A DNA stretch of 64,000 bases from Pseudobacteroides cellulosolvens ATCC 35603 = DSM 2933 (GCF_001262605.1 NZ_LGTC01000001.1:6150001-6214000), one strand, 5' to 3'. Positions 1-10,040 are shown, counted from the stretch's first letter. The notes: generated by a model from the sequence alone, not told the origin. Program-made: numbers and translations.

Positions 1-2
1 TA

Positions 3-1184
3 TTGCTGGAAGGATTTATTGTAACAGCACTCATATGTCTGTCTTATTTCTTTATTGTGAAAAAAAACATGGGTGACGAGTATTTGTTTTTGGTAGTTGC
101 AATGCTTGCCAGCCTAGGTGTTTTAATGATCTACCGTTTGGATCAGGAAAGAGGCTTTAAACAGATACTATGGCTTGTGATCGGAATAGCATTATTTTTT
201 ATGAGCTATTATATATATGGAAAAGTAAAGATCAGGGATAAGCTGATGTTTTACTATTATGCCGCTGCAATAATGTTATTTATGGCAACACTGGCAATTG
301 GCAGCAGTATTAATGGGTCGAGGAACTGGATATTGATCGGCGGATATAGCTTTCAGCCGTCAGAGATAATAAAGATATTGTTTGTTTTGACAATCGCTTG
401 CTATTTTAAGAACTCTGAACAGCTTATATTAAACTATAAGTCTGTAAATTTAAGATGGAAATTGAATAACAGCATGCTTAAAAGCAAAATTGTTTTTTTT
501 CTTATGGTTTATTCCTACATAGGCTTGTTAGTTCTTCAGAAGGAATGGGGTACGGCACTTCTGCTATTTTTAATATTTTTCATGGTGCTATATGTCTTTG
601 ATAATGATATCAGGCTACTTTTGCTTAATGGTTCTGCTGCAACTATCGGCGGGGTTGGAGGGTACTTTTTTGTACACCATATAAAAATAAGGGTGCAAAT
701 GTGGCTAGATCCTTGGGCTGATGCGGCAGGCAAGGGCTACCAGATAACCCAATCCATGTTTGCCATAGGTGCTGGAGGTTTTTTCGGCAGGGGCATAGGA
801 CTAGGCAATCCATACTTGATACCGGAGGTTAAAACGGATTTTATATTTTCGGCTATTTGTGAGGAAATGGGCATATTTGGCGGGATAGCTGTCATTTTGC
901 TGTATTTTCTACTGGTATATAGAGGGTTTAAAATTGCACTATATATTAAGGATTTGTTTAAGAAGCTTGTTGCTTTAGGTATTACATTAATGTTTGGATT
1001 CCAGACATTTATAATCATAGGAGGAGTAATAAAGCTTATACCCCTGACAGGAATTACTCTTCCATTCATAAGCTATGGAGGAAGTTCCTTGGTATCAGGG
1101 TTTATAGCATTAGGAATACTTCAGGCATTATCTAAAGAGTCTTACTCTGGAGAGGAGGACACTGCTGATGCAGAGGAACAATAA
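3..1184 (+). CDS. FtsW/RodA/SpoVE-family SEDS protein, N-terminus probably outside the window
   Basis: Polytopic SEDS-family membrane protein, the class that polymerises lipid II into glycan strands with a partner class B PBP. The family signatures are visible: GSRNWI followed by FQPSEIIKI, then QKEWGTALL, the GKGYQITQS loop, and the GGSSLVSGF segment near the C-terminus. About ten hydrophobic segments are present. The frame is open to the window edge and the protein lacks the first membrane segment expected of the family, so the true start is probably upstream; the TTG at position 3 is only the first possible start. It overlaps the following PBP gene by 17 bases, so the two are translationally coupled, as expected for a SEDS/PBP pair. 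Whether it serves elongation, division or sporulation cannot be told from sequence alone. Confidence 0.9.
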   Translation: MLEGFIVTALICLSYFFIVKKNMGDEYLFLVVAMLASLGVLMIYRLDQERGFKQILWLVIGIALFFMSYYIYGKVKIRDKLMFYYYAAAIMLFMATLAIGSSINGSRNWILIGGYSFQPSEIIKILFVLTIACYFKNSEQLILNYKSVNLRWKLNNSMLKSKIVFFLMVYSYIGLLVLQKEWGTALLLFLIFFMVLYVFDNDIRLLLLNGSAATIGGVGGYFFVHHIKIRVQMWLDPWADAAGKGYQITQSMFAIGAGGFFGRGIGLGNPYLIPEVKTDFIFSAICEEMGIFGGIAVILLYFLLVYRGFKIALYIKDLFKKLVALGITLMFGFQTFIIIGGVIKLIPLTGITLPFISYGGSSLVSGFIALGILQALSKESYSGEEDTADAEEQ

Positions 1185-2583
1185 GATTATCCATGTTTTA
1201 GTATTTATGTGTGCTATCTTCTTTAGCCTTATGGCATACCTGACGTATTTCCAGCTTTTTACTGGAAAGAAGATTGAGTCCAGTTCATTTAACCGCAGGC
1301 AGCAGTTGAAAGAAGACGATACAAAAAGAGGGGATATTTACGATAGAAATGGTGTGGTTTTGGCTGAAAGCACAAATATAAAAGGAAAATGGCAAAGAAA
1401 GTACCCTTTTGGCAGTTTATACAGCCATGTTATAGGCTACAACTCGGAAGTATATGGAAGGGCACTTATTGAACAAAAGTACAACAATTATTTATTGGAT
1501 ATAAGTGAATTAAAATCGGTTATGGGAATTAACAGTAACTTGTTGAAGGGCAAAAAAGTAGGAAACAATCTATACCTGACTATTGATAATAGGCTACAGA
1601 AGCTTGCAAATGATCTGTTAGGGGCAAAAAAGGGTGCTGTGGTTGCAATGGATCCTAAAACAGGTGAGATATTAGCAATGGTAAGTAAGCCTGGGTTTGA
1701 TCCGAATAATAGTGCTCTTACGGAAAAGTGGAAGGAGCTTGTGGATTCGGAAGACAGTCCGTTTCTTCCAAGAGCTACTCAAGGCCTCTATGCACCTGGA
1801 TCAACTTTTAAAGTTGCCATAGCTGCTTCTGCACTGGAAAACGGTTTAGATAATATTACCTTTAATGACAAAGGGACTGTGAATATTGACGGTAAAAACT
1901 TTGACAACAGCAATAAGAAGGCTCATGGGAAAATAGATCTGGAAAAGGCCCTTGTTGTATCAAGTAATGTAGCATTTTCTCAAATTGGAGTAAAGCTGGG
2001 AGAAAAGAATATAAGGGATATGGCAAACCGTATTGAGATGGAAAAGAATATAGCCTTTGATATTCCTTTTAAAAAGAGTACTTTCCCATATACCAGAATG
2101 GAGAAGACAGATATGGCATCGGTAGCGATAGGACAGGGGAAAATACTGGTTACTCCTCTTTATATGGCAATGCTGGCTTCCAGTATTGGAAATTATGGTG
2201 TGATGATGAAGCCAATGCTGGTTAACAGGGTTGTAGATCCTGATGGAAAAGATGTGAAGAAATGGGCTCCGGAAAAGTTAGGGAATGCTTTTACTGCTGA
2301 TGCTGCAAAAAAAGTTAAGAATATGATGGTCAGGGTGGTAAAAGAGGGAACAGGTAAGAGTGCTGCTGTAAAAGGTATCAATGTAGCAGGAAAAACCGGA
2401 ACAGCAGAGAATGAGTTGACGGTAAATGGTGAAAATAAGGAACATGCTTGGTTTATAGGTTTTGCTCCGGCAGAGAACCCTAAAATAGCTGTAGCAGTAA
2501 TAGTGGAATACAGCGGTGGGTCTGGAGGAACCGTTTCTGCTCCAATAGCAGGGAAGATCATGAAGGATTATCTTGATAGATAA
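1168..2583 (+). CDS. Class B penicillin-binding protein (peptidoglycan transpeptidase)
   Basis: A 471-residue single-pass membrane protein that cross-links peptidoglycan outside the cell. One N-terminal hydrophobic segment (about residues 9-29) is followed by a short N-terminal domain with RGDIYDRNG and then the transpeptidase domain. The three catalytic motifs are intact: STFK at residues 212-215 (Ser212 nucleophile), SSN at 265-267 and KTG at 409-411. It is shorter than the usual PBP2 or PBP3, resembling the compact PbpA-type partners encoded next to FtsW/RodA genes in Gram-positive bacteria. It overlaps the SEDS gene upstream by 17 bases. A terminator hairpin follows directly. Confidence 0.93.
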   Translation: MQRNNKIIHVLVFMCAIFFSLMAYLTYFQLFTGKKIESSSFNRRQQLKEDDTKRGDIYDRNGVVLAESTNIKGKWQRKYPFGSLYSHVIGYNSEVYGRALIEQKYNNYLLDISELKSVMGINSNLLKGKKVGNNLYLTIDNRLQKLANDLLGAKKGAVVAMDPKTGEILAMVSKPGFDPNNSALTEKWKELVDSEDSPFLPRATQGLYAPGSTFKVAIAASALENGLDNITFNDKGTVNIDGKNFDNSNKKAHGKIDLEKALVVSSNVAFSQIGVKLGEKNIRDMANRIEMEKNIAFDIPFKKSTFPYTRMEKTDMASVAIGQGKILVTPLYMAMLASSIGNYGVMMKPMLVNRVVDPDGKDVKKWAPEKLGNAFTADAAKKVKNMMVRVVKEGTGKSAAVKGINVAGKTGTAENELTVNGENKEHAWFIGFAPAENPKIAVAVIVEYSGGSGGTVSAPIAGKIMKDYLDR

Positions 2584-2594
2584 AGGGATTAATA

Positions 2595-2644
2595 TGAAAA
2601 AAGGAGGAATTAGCATTGGAATGACTAACTCCTCTTTTTTTCTT
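2595..2644 (+). terminator. Rho-independent terminator after the PBP gene
   Basis: An imperfect hairpin (AGGAG and TTAG pairing with CTAA and CTCCT) followed by a run of seven T residues, 12 bases after the PBP stop. An A run on its left side could let it also serve the converging pseudogene on the minus strand. Confidence 0.7.
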
Positions 2645-2688
2645 TAATCAACCACTTTATTATTAATTAATGATCAATTTATCCTTAT

Positions 2689-4420
2689 TTACCGTGTTCT
2701 CCAGTTAATTGCAGTTGTTGGTGAAGTAGTTACTGTGATTGTTGATACTGCTGTTCCACCAGTGTAAGAAGCACCTGCTATTAAGTCGTTTATTTCGGTA
2801 CCGCCTAAAACAGTTCCACCGATATAAAGGGTATATGCAGAGCCTTGTTTTAATTCAGATGAGGAGAAAACTATTGAATAGAAGTTGCGTTTGGGTTTGG
2901 TTATAGCAAGTACTTTTCCTGTGGAATCCTTAACGCAAAGTGCAGTATTGGCAGTTTGTGCTGCTGTAAGCATAGTAGCAATTGTATATTGTGGTGAGGC
3001 CCCTGTAGGATATTCATTCATGCCATTATTTGAGCCTGTAATTAATACCAACCCGCCGCTTATTGTGAATGTTCCGTTAACATCAGCACCTGGCTCTCCT
3101 GTAGAACCGCATACAATAACAGTACCACCAGTGAATTTTGCATTACCGTTAATATCTATGGTATCGCCTTTTGTTGCACTTAAATAAACTGATCCGCCGT
3201 TTATGCTGAGCTGACTGCCATCATTTGCTTCTGTACGTTTGCCCATTGATGAATTTAATGAGTCATCGGTTGATTCAATAGATAAAGTACCTCCGTTGAT
3301 GTTTGTTAATTTGGATTGAATACCTTCATTACATTTTATAACTTTAATATTTCCGCCATTAATTGTTACTCCTGTATCTGTTGTAAGACCCTGGCTGCCG
3401 GCAGAAAGAGTTAATGCTCCATCCTCTATAAGTATTTCCTCAGTTTCGCTTTGGAGAGCATCCTTAGACACGGTAATGTTTAATGTTCCGCCTTTTATAT
3501 TAAGTGAACCATTTGCATGAATACCGTCATTAACTGCAGATATAACAATTATTACACCATTTTCAATAGTTACATCATCATCACCGCTTATGGCGTGATT
3601 GAATTTACCGGTTATATTAAGAGTTCCTTTTCCCCTAATTTCCAAGTCGTCATTGCTAAATAGAGTTCCTTTAGCAGTCTGGTCGGTGTATGTACTTGTG
3701 TCAGTTAGTGTATTTATTGTATTTTCTTCTAGAGTTATAAAGAATTTATCTGCATTTTTACAATATATTGCAGGACCATTTGTATTTGTTATATTTGCAC
3801 CGCTCAATCTCAATTTAACTCTTTCAGTGGTATCAATAATTATCATACCATTTGACAGGGTTCCTTTTACAATATGATCGCCTCCAGCTGTGATGTTCAC
3901 AGTGGTTCCGCTGACCGATATGCCTGTTCCTATATAGGTTATCGAGCTTCCCAGGTTAATTGTACCTGTGTTGAGCTTCCATTCTTCACCGGGTTCTACT
4001 GATGTGGCAGGTGTGGGAGTAGGCGTTGGTGTTGATAGTTCTGTCTTGTGTAATATCACCAGCCAACATACCAACGGGTGAATTAGGTGAACCTAATACA
4101 ATGTTTCCTTGACCTGCAGCAGCAGTAATTGTCCGTGTCAAGTAGCCGCTTTTACTGATCCTTATAGTATATCCTGACTGGCTGGATGCAACATCTGAGA
4201 TTTCAAAGTATCCGTTTACATCAGTCATGGCACTTTTTCCGTTTTCCGATGCAATAACGTTAAAATTTGAATACAGGCTGCTGTTTGTGGTTGTAAAGGA
4301 TGGTCTAATATAGCCCGATATCTTGTTTCCCGCTGCAGATACATTTAGGTTTGCTGCAGGTGCCGTTATCACGGTTAAAAACATTACACCTGTAATCAGC
4401 TTGGTTAAAAGCTTTTTCAT
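2689..4420 (-). pseudogene. X-module/dockerin II/Cthe_2159 protein, broken by an internal deletion removing the dockerin
   Basis: Reading from 4420, an intact signal peptide (MKKLLTKL...) and X-module (SGYIRPSF to GYLTRTI) run into the start of a dockerin (AGDITQD) and then shift into a wrong frame. The Thr/Pro linker and a full Cthe_2159-type beta-helix domain (EEWKLNTGTINLG onward) continue in a second frame to 2689. Alignment by eye with the neighbouring paralogue shows a net loss of about 200 bases near 4035, removing essentially the whole dockerin and shifting the frame. The junction lies at an ATCAA that matches sequence expected on both sides, suggesting a microhomology deletion. The beta-helix half is otherwise uninterrupted, so the lesion may be recent. 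Unlike the single-base frameshifts elsewhere in the window, this is not a base-calling artefact. Confidence 0.85.
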
Positions 4421-4474
4421 AGTAAAATCCCCCTACTATATTTTTATTTTAGTCATGAATTAACTGGTCAATGT

Positions 4475-4544
4475 GGGCATTTCAAAAAGCTGAAATAATG
4501 ATATTATTCGAACAAACTTGAACAATGTATTTTTTGAAATGTCC
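4475..4544. repeat. Imperfect inverted repeat upstream of the beta-helix pseudogene
   Basis: Two 14-base arms at 4475-4488 and 4531-4544 (GGGCATTTCAAAAA against the complement of TTTTTGAAATGTCC) match at 13 of 14 positions around a 42-base AT-rich centre. It lies in the 5' region of the pseudogene on the minus strand. It could be an operator or an mRNA structure; its function is unknown. Confidence 0.4.
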
Positions 4545-4613
4545 TAATATATAGTTATTTAAAATATATTTACAATTTTGTTAGGGGTATAAAAATTTCC
4601 TGGACATAAAAAC

Positions 4614-4647
4614 TAGAAGGAATCAGTCTTCCGACTAACGCCTTCTA
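4614..4647 (-). terminator. Terminator of the second beta-helix gene
   Basis: Hairpin with arms TAGAAGG and CCTTCTA and an inner AGTC/GACT stem. Read on the minus strand it is followed by a T run, 54 bases after the stop at 4701. Confidence 0.6.
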
Positions 4648-4700
4648 TATTTTTCGCAACATATATAGTTTGTTTACACTAAGCAATTATCTTAAGAAGA

Positions 4701-6668
4701 TTACCAGGTTGGCCAACCCCCACCTGGGAAACCACCACCACTCCAGTTAACTGTAGTGGTTGGAGATTTGTTTATTGTTACAGTCGCTACTTGTGTTCCC
4801 CCATTATAGGTACCACCGGTTATTACTCCGTTAGCTTCAGTGCCGCCGGATACAGTACCACCGGAATATATTGTATATGTAGAGCCATTTTTAAGTTCAG
4901 GTGATGAGAAAACTGCATAAATATAGTTACGTTTTGGTTTGGTGATAAATAATACTTTTCCTGTAGAATCCTTTACACAAAGAGCAGAATTAGCAGCTTG
5001 AGAAGAAAACATTGCAGCTATTGTATATTGTGAAGATGCTCCGGTTGGATATTGAGCCATCATGGAACTTGGGCCGCAAACAAAGAATGTTCCACCGCTT
5101 ACAGTAAATGTACCGTTAACATCGGCTCCAACTTCAGGTGCTGACTGAGGTCCATGTATTACAGTGGTTCCGCCTGAAACCAAGACTGATCCATTGCTAT
5201 CAAGAGGATCACCATTTGTAGAATTCAAGTATACTGATCCACCTGTAATTTTAATGAGACTTCCGTCATTCTGTGCTGAACCGCCACCCTTGGATGCATT
5301 AAGCCCATCATCAGTTGATGTGATATTTAGTGTACCGCCATTTACAGTAATAGTTGAACATTCTACACCTTCTTTAGCCTTTGCAATGGTAACAGACCCA
5401 TTGTCTACTGTTATCACAGTATCAGATGCCATACCTTGGCTGCCTGCATTTAGAGTTAATGTACCGCCTTCAATGAGTAGTTCTTCTGTTTCAGTTTGCA
5501 AGCAATCCTTGGTTGCAGTGATATTAAGTGTTCCGCCCTTAACATTAATTGAGTTATTGGAATGAACACCGTCAGATGCTGCAGAGGTAACTTTGATATT
5601 ACCGTTTTCAATAGTAATATCATCGTCGCCGCTAATTGCGTGATTGAAATTTCCTGTTATATTCAGAGTTCCGTTACCTTTAATTTCAAGGTCGTCATTA
5701 CAAGATATTGTTCCTTTAGCGGTCTGGTCACTGTATGTTCTTCCATCTATAAGTGTATTTGTTGTATTTTCTTCTAAAGTTATAAAGAATTTATCTGCAT
5801 TTTTGCAATATATTGCAGGACCATTTGAATTGGTTATATTTGCACCGCTCAATCTCAACTTAACTCTTTCGGCAGTATCAATAATTATCATGCCATTTGA
5901 CAGGGTTCCTTTTACTGTATGATCGCCTCCAGCTGTGATGTTCACAGTAGTTCCGCTGACTGATATACCTTTTCCTGTATAAGTTATTTGGCTTCCCAGG
6001 TTTATTGTACCTACATTGAGCTTCCACTCTTCACCAGGTTCTACTGATGTAACAGGTGTGGGAGTAGGAGTTGGTGTTGATGAAGGAATGGTAGTTGGTA
6101 CTATTACAGGAGTGATAGCAGGATAGCTGCTGGAAGTTTTGCCAAAGGCTGTCGCCAGTATTATCACATCTTCCATATTGATGGAACCATTGGAATTTAT
6201 ATCTGTGCTTTCTGTGTATTTGACATCATTTTTAACAGCGTTAAAGCTGCCAGCTATTTTTATTGCATCGCTCATATTAATGGTGCCGTCTTGTGTGATA
6301 TCACCAGCTAATAAATCTACAGGTGAATTAGCTGAGCCTAAAACGATGTTTCCTTGATCGGAAGGTGCATTAATTGTACGTGTAAGATACCCGCTTTTGC
6401 TTATTTTAATAGTGTATCCTGAGCCGCTTGGTACAATATCTGTTATTTCAAAGAATCCATTTGTATCAGTCATGACACTTTTTCCGTTTTCCGATACAAC
6501 AACGTTAAAGTTTGAATACAAACTTTTGTTTGTTGTTGTAATAGATGGTTTGACATAACCTGATAGCGTTTGTCCAGAAGCTGCGGATACGTTTAAACTA
6601 GTTACAGGTATAATTAACGAAGTTAAGACAATTGCACCTGTAATCAGTCCGGGAATGAGTTTTTTCAT
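4701..6668 (-). CDS. Secreted X-module/type II-like dockerin/Cthe_2159-type carbohydrate-binding beta-helix protein
   Basis: A 655-residue exported protein. The start at 6668 is chosen because AAAGGAGG lies just upstream; the frame opens a little earlier without a ribosome site. Domains in order: signal peptide to about residue 30; X-module (SGYVKPS to GYLTRTI); a two-loop dockerin (AGDITQDGTINMSD, then DINSNGSINMED); a Thr/Pro linker; and about 440 residues of right-handed beta-helix repeats starting at EEWKLNVGTINLG, with the GTLNIT/GGTLTL/GGSVYL pattern of the Cthe_2159 family (PF14262), whose founding C. thermocellum member is a calcium-binding parallel beta-helix that binds pectic polysaccharide. 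The X-dockerin pair resembles that of CipA, predicting docking on a type II cohesin at the cell surface. Calcium ligands Asp and Asn are kept in both dockerin loops. No catalytic residues are recognised; binding or adhesion is inferred. Confidence 0.88.
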   Translation of the reverse strand: MKKLIPGLITGAIVLTSLIIPVTSLNVSAASGQTLSGYVKPSITTTNKSLYSNFNVVVSENGKSVMTDTNGFFEITDIVPSGSGYTIKISKSGYLTRTINAPSDQGNIVLGSANSPVDLLAGDITQDGTINMSDAIKIAGSFNAVKNDVKYTESTDINSNGSINMEDVIILATAFGKTSSSYPAITPVIVPTTIPSSTPTPTPTPVTSVEPGEEWKLNVGTINLGSQITYTGKGISVSGTTVNITAGGDHTVKGTLSNGMIIIDTAERVKLRLSGANITNSNGPAIYCKNADKFFITLEENTTNTLIDGRTYSDQTAKGTISCNDDLEIKGNGTLNITGNFNHAISGDDDITIENGNIKVTSAASDGVHSNNSINVKGGTLNITATKDCLQTETEELLIEGGTLTLNAGSQGMASDTVITVDNGSVTIAKAKEGVECSTITVNGGTLNITSTDDGLNASKGGGSAQNDGSLIKITGGSVYLNSTNGDPLDSNGSVLVSGGTTVIHGPQSAPEVGADVNGTFTVSGGTFFVCGPSSMMAQYPTGASSQYTIAAMFSSQAANSALCVKDSTGKVLFITKPKRNYIYAVFSSPELKNGSTYTIYSGGTVSGGTEANGVITGGTYNGGTQVATVTINKSPTTTVNWSGGGFPGGGWPTW

Positions 6669-6840
6669 AAGTAATCCTCCTTTAAAATAGTTCAATATAT
6701 TGTGATTTGTTTAAATGTTTTCGTTTAACTACTTTTTCATATAGTTATTCAAACTAAGTTATGGCTTTTAATGGGGGAGTTTGATAATACCTAATTAATT
6801 AAATCTTAAATTTTATTGTAAGCATGCTGTTGCAAAAAGT

Positions 6841-6889
6841 GTAAAAATATAAGGAATTAGCCTTATAACCTAATCCCTCATATTTTTAC
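6841..6889 (-). terminator. Terminator downstream of the lamin-tail beta-helix gene
   Basis: Two 20-base arms (6841-6860 and 6870-6889) pair with few mismatches around a 9-base loop. The A/T-rich outer part gives a T run for transcription leaving the gene that stops at 6922. Confidence 0.7.
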
Positions 6890-6921
6890 AAAATGACTTA
6901 TGCATAAGTTTCAAGTATAAG

Positions 6922-9174
6922 TTAAATTGTACCTATTGATATTATTGTTCCGCCGATATAAGTTGCTCCGGTTATTAATCCGTTTGATTCAGTACCTCCT
7001 GAAACAGTTCCATCAGTATAGATAGAATATGCGGAGCCTTTTGCAAGATCAGGAGAAGAGAATATTACTGAATTATAGCCATATTTTGGTTTTGTTATAG
7101 CATGTACTTTTCCTGTAGAATCCTTTATGCAAAGAGCTGAACTTGCTGTTTGAGCTGATGTGAATGATACAGCTAATGAATTCTGTGAGGATTCTGCTGA
7201 CGGATACTGGTATACAGTTACATTTGTGCCTGCCAATAATACCGTTCCACCGTTTATTGTAAATGTACCGCCAGATACACTATCAGATTGTGACTCTGGT
7301 CCATGTCCTACAACGGTACCACCGTTGATTGTTATAGACACACTGCCGTTAAGAGGATTTGCTTTCTTTGAAATCAGGTATAATGAGCCATTGTTAATAG
7401 TAATTGAAGGAGACTCTATAGCTGCATCACTCTTTGTAACATTGATAGTTCCGCCGTTTACTATTACCTCTGTATCAGAAACCAAAGCCTGACCTCCTGC
7501 GGAAAGATTTAGTGTTCCCCCATCTATTGTGAGTTCTTTGTCTTCATTTTGGATAGCATCTTTGGATGCTGTAACGCTTAGTTTTCCTCCTGTAATATCA
7601 ATTGATCCATTGGCATGAATACCATCGCTTACTGCAGATATAACATTAATATTTCCATTTTCTATAAGAATATCGTCCTTGCCGGAAATGGCATGGCTGT
7701 AATTACCTGTTATATTTAGAGTTCCCTTACCTTTGATTTCCAGGTCATCGCTGGTATATAGAGCTGCATTGGTACTCTGATCACTGTATGTTTTTCCATC
7801 AACGAGGGTGCTGGTTGTATTCTCCTCTAGAGTAATATAAAACTTGTCCGCATCCTTACAATATATAGCTGGACCAGTTGAGTTGGTTATGCTTGCTCCG
7901 CTTAACCTCAGTTTAACCTTTTCAGTAGTGTCAATACATATCATTCCGTCTGCCAAAGTACCTTTTACAGTATGATCGCCTCCGGCAGTGATATTTATAA
8001 CAGAGCCGTTAACAGATATACCTGTACCTGTATAAGTTATTGAAGTCCCCAGATTAATTGTACCTGCATTGAGCTTCCACGCATCAGGGTCCACTGGTGT
8101 AGGAGTTGGAGTAGCAGGTCCTGTAGGTGATGAAGTTGTTATAGGAGTAACTGCAGGATAATCATTTGAAGTACTATTAAAGCCTTTTGCTAAAATAATT
8201 ACATCTTCCATATTAATGGAACCATTTATGTTTATATCTGCTGCAGTGCTGTAGTTTGCATCAGTTGTGATTGCATTAAAGCTATTGGCTATTTTTATAA
8301 CGTCACTCATATTGATAGCGTTATCTTGCAAAACGTCACCAGCCCACATTTCTACAGGAGCAGCAGCGGAACCTAGTGATATGTTTCCTTGAACGGATAT
8401 ATTGCTGATTGTACGTGTCAGATAACCGGTTTTGCTTATATTTAATGTATATCCATACTCATCTTCGGTAACACCAGGTATTTCAAAGTATCCATTAGAG
8501 TCAGTCATAGCAGTTTTACTGTTTTGTGCTATTGCAACTTTGAAGTCTTTGTACACATTCTTATTTATAGTAGAAAAGGACGGTTTTACATATCCGGATA
8601 TTATGTATCCTGTTGAGGGGACACTCGATATATTTTTATTTCGTGGTGTTGGGTTTGAGGCAGTTGTGAATTCAGAAGCACCATCAGTAATGCGGCTATA
8701 GGATTGGTCGTCTACAAGTGCAGGAAATTTTACAGAGTCAATTACTACACCGTCAGACTTTTTTAAAGTGATGGTTTCTCCTGCTGAAGTCAGTTTGAAA
8801 TTGGTATGTAACTGCCCATCAGTTGCCACTTTGTTTTTATCCGATGCCCATATCAATATATAACCATTGGCTGGAACTATCCCTCCCGATATTATCCAAG
8901 CTGCACTATCATCAGAAATAGTATAACCTGTTAAATCAACAGGCTGGCTGCTTCCATTGTAGATTTCAATCCAGTCGGAATAAGCACCACCCAACGCTCC
9001 ATTTTTTGCGTCGTCTACATCTCCGTCCCTTAAGGTGGCAGTATTTGCTGCCATAACCTCGTTGATAAACAGTGCTTGTCCGGATTCGGCATATCCTTTC
9101 AAATTTACTGAAGGTATCATTGCTGCAGTTAGAATAAGTGTACCTGCAATGATACCAGGCATAAGTTTTTTCAT
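6922..9174 (-). CDS. Secreted lamin-tail domain/X-module/type II-like dockerin/Cthe_2159-type beta-helix protein
   Basis: A 750-residue exported protein, the longest of three tandem paralogues. Order of parts: signal peptide (MKKLMPGII, about 30 residues); lamin-tail domain at about 34-180 (LFINEVMAANTATLRDGD, YSDWIEIYNGS, LTGYTISDD, GGIVPANGYILIWA); X-module at about 190-280; dockerin (AGDVLQDNAINMSD and DININGSINMED); a short Thr/Pro linker; then the beta-helix domain starting at WKLNAGTINLG. Extracellular lamin-tail domains often accompany CotH-like proteins or nucleases; here the domain is attached to a carbohydrate-binding beta-helix. The beta-helix lacks some repeats present in the neighbour around SLYLISKKANPLNGS. 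AGGGGG-type ribosome site just upstream of 9174. Surface display through a type II cohesin is inferred. Confidence 0.87.
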   Translation of the reverse strand: MKKLMPGIIAGTLILTAAMIPSVNLKGYAESGQALFINEVMAANTATLRDGDVDDAKNGALGGAYSDWIEIYNGSSQPVDLTGYTISDDSAAWIISGGIVPANGYILIWASDKNKVATDGQLHTNFKLTSAGETITLKKSDGVVIDSVKFPALVDDQSYSRITDGASEFTTASNPTPRNKNISSVPSTGYIISGYVKPSFSTINKNVYKDFKVAIAQNSKTAMTDSNGYFEIPGVTEDEYGYTLNISKTGYLTRTISNISVQGNISLGSAAAPVEMWAGDVLQDNAINMSDVIKIANSFNAITTDANYSTAADININGSINMEDVIILAKGFNSTSNDYPAVTPITTSSPTGPATPTPTPVDPDAWKLNAGTINLGTSITYTGTGISVNGSVINITAGGDHTVKGTLADGMICIDTTEKVKLRLSGASITNSTGPAIYCKDADKFYITLEENTTSTLVDGKTYSDQSTNAALYTSDDLEIKGKGTLNITGNYSHAISGKDDILIENGNINVISAVSDGIHANGSIDITGGKLSVTASKDAIQNEDKELTIDGGTLNLSAGGQALVSDTEVIVNGGTINVTKSDAAIESPSITINNGSLYLISKKANPLNGSVSITINGGTVVGHGPESQSDSVSGGTFTINGGTVLLAGTNVTVYQYPSAESSQNSLAVSFTSAQTASSALCIKDSTGKVHAITKPKYGYNSVIFSSPDLAKGSAYSIYTDGTVSGGTESNGLITGATYIGGTIISIGTI

Positions 9175-9350
9175 AGTTATCCCCCTTTAAAATTATTTAA
9201 TATCTATAAAAATGTGGTGTCTTACAAGAATTGAAATGTACTGATAGCAACAAATGTAGACACCATAATTTTTACGACGATATTAAGATTGCAAAATCGC
9301 AAGCGACTTTGTTTACTGTTTTATTTATCTCATATACTGCTCCAAACTTT

Positions 9351-10040
9351 TTAATAAGAAGCAACATCAGCATTCATTGACAATATAATATTCAAATTAC
9401 CGTTTCTACAGCGTAAAGCATCTAAAAACTCTTTTTGATTGATATCTTCCTTCATTTTTACACTATAGACCAGCTCGAATAATGTCCCAAGGTCTGTAGT
9501 CTTTATCTTTCTTAGCTCATAACTGGTTGTATATTTTTCAAAAACATCATCAAACACGCCCTGATAATCCAGATCTTCAGGAATTGTAATCTTTAAAAGC
9601 TTACTTGTTACATTGCTTACACCAAAATTCATTTTGTTTAAAACTACCATGAACAAGCACAAAATGGCTGTAAACAGTGCGGCATATCCGAAAAAGCCGC
9701 TGCCGCAGGAAAGACCTGCTGCCATTGCAAATAACACATATGAAATATCCTTTGGATCGCCGGCTGCACTTCTGAAGCGTATTATTGCAAATGCTCCTGA
9801 AAGACCAAAAGCCCTTGCAACATTGTTGCCAATAAGTAAAATAATGATTGCGATTATCGGAGGCAGCATTACCAAAGTCAAAGAAAAGCCTTGTGGTGAT
9901 GACGCTCCTTTGTTATTTGTCTTCATAAATGTAAAACTTATAACTATTCCTAATACAAAAGCTGTAAAAATGGTTAAAAGTGCAGTGGTAAAATTTAATG
10001 TTACATTAATTTCTGCCATATTAAAAATTTCGTCTATCAT
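9351..10040 (-). CDS. DUF4956 membrane protein
   Basis: A 229-residue protein with about four N-terminal membrane segments, the conserved GLSGAFAIIRFRSAAGDPKDISYVLF region typical of DUF4956, and a cytosolic C-terminal domain of about 80 residues (TIPEDLDYQGVFDDVFEKYT onward). The family has no established biochemical function. It is commonly found beside VTC-domain genes, CotH-like genes and secreted Cthe_2159 beta-helix genes, which is the arrangement here except that no CotH is present. It follows the VTC gene by about 90 bases on the same strand and was probably co-transcribed with it. Confidence 0.88.
   Translation of the reverse strand: MIDEIFNMAEINVTLNFTTALLTIFTAFVLGIVISFTFMKTNNKGASSPQGFSLTLVMLPPIIAIIILLIGNNVARAFGLSGAFAIIRFRSAAGDPKDISYVLFAMAAGLSCGSGFFGYAALFTAILCLFMVVLNKMNFGVSNVTSKLLKITIPEDLDYQGVFDDVFEKYTTSYELRKIKTTDLGTLFELVYSVKMKEDINQKEFLDALRCRNGNLNIILSMNADVASY

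Noticed and set aside
2885..5922. Several plus-strand open frames of 70-130 codons opposite the beta-helix genes
   Set aside because: They mirror the repetitive minus-strand coding sequence, recur at equivalent places in each paralogue, lack ribosome sites and have the composition expected of antisense shadows.
2689..8100. Regularly repeated short DNA units resembling a repeat array
   Set aside because: The units are the degenerate coding repeats of the beta-helix domains, of unequal length and without conserved spacers; not a CRISPR array.
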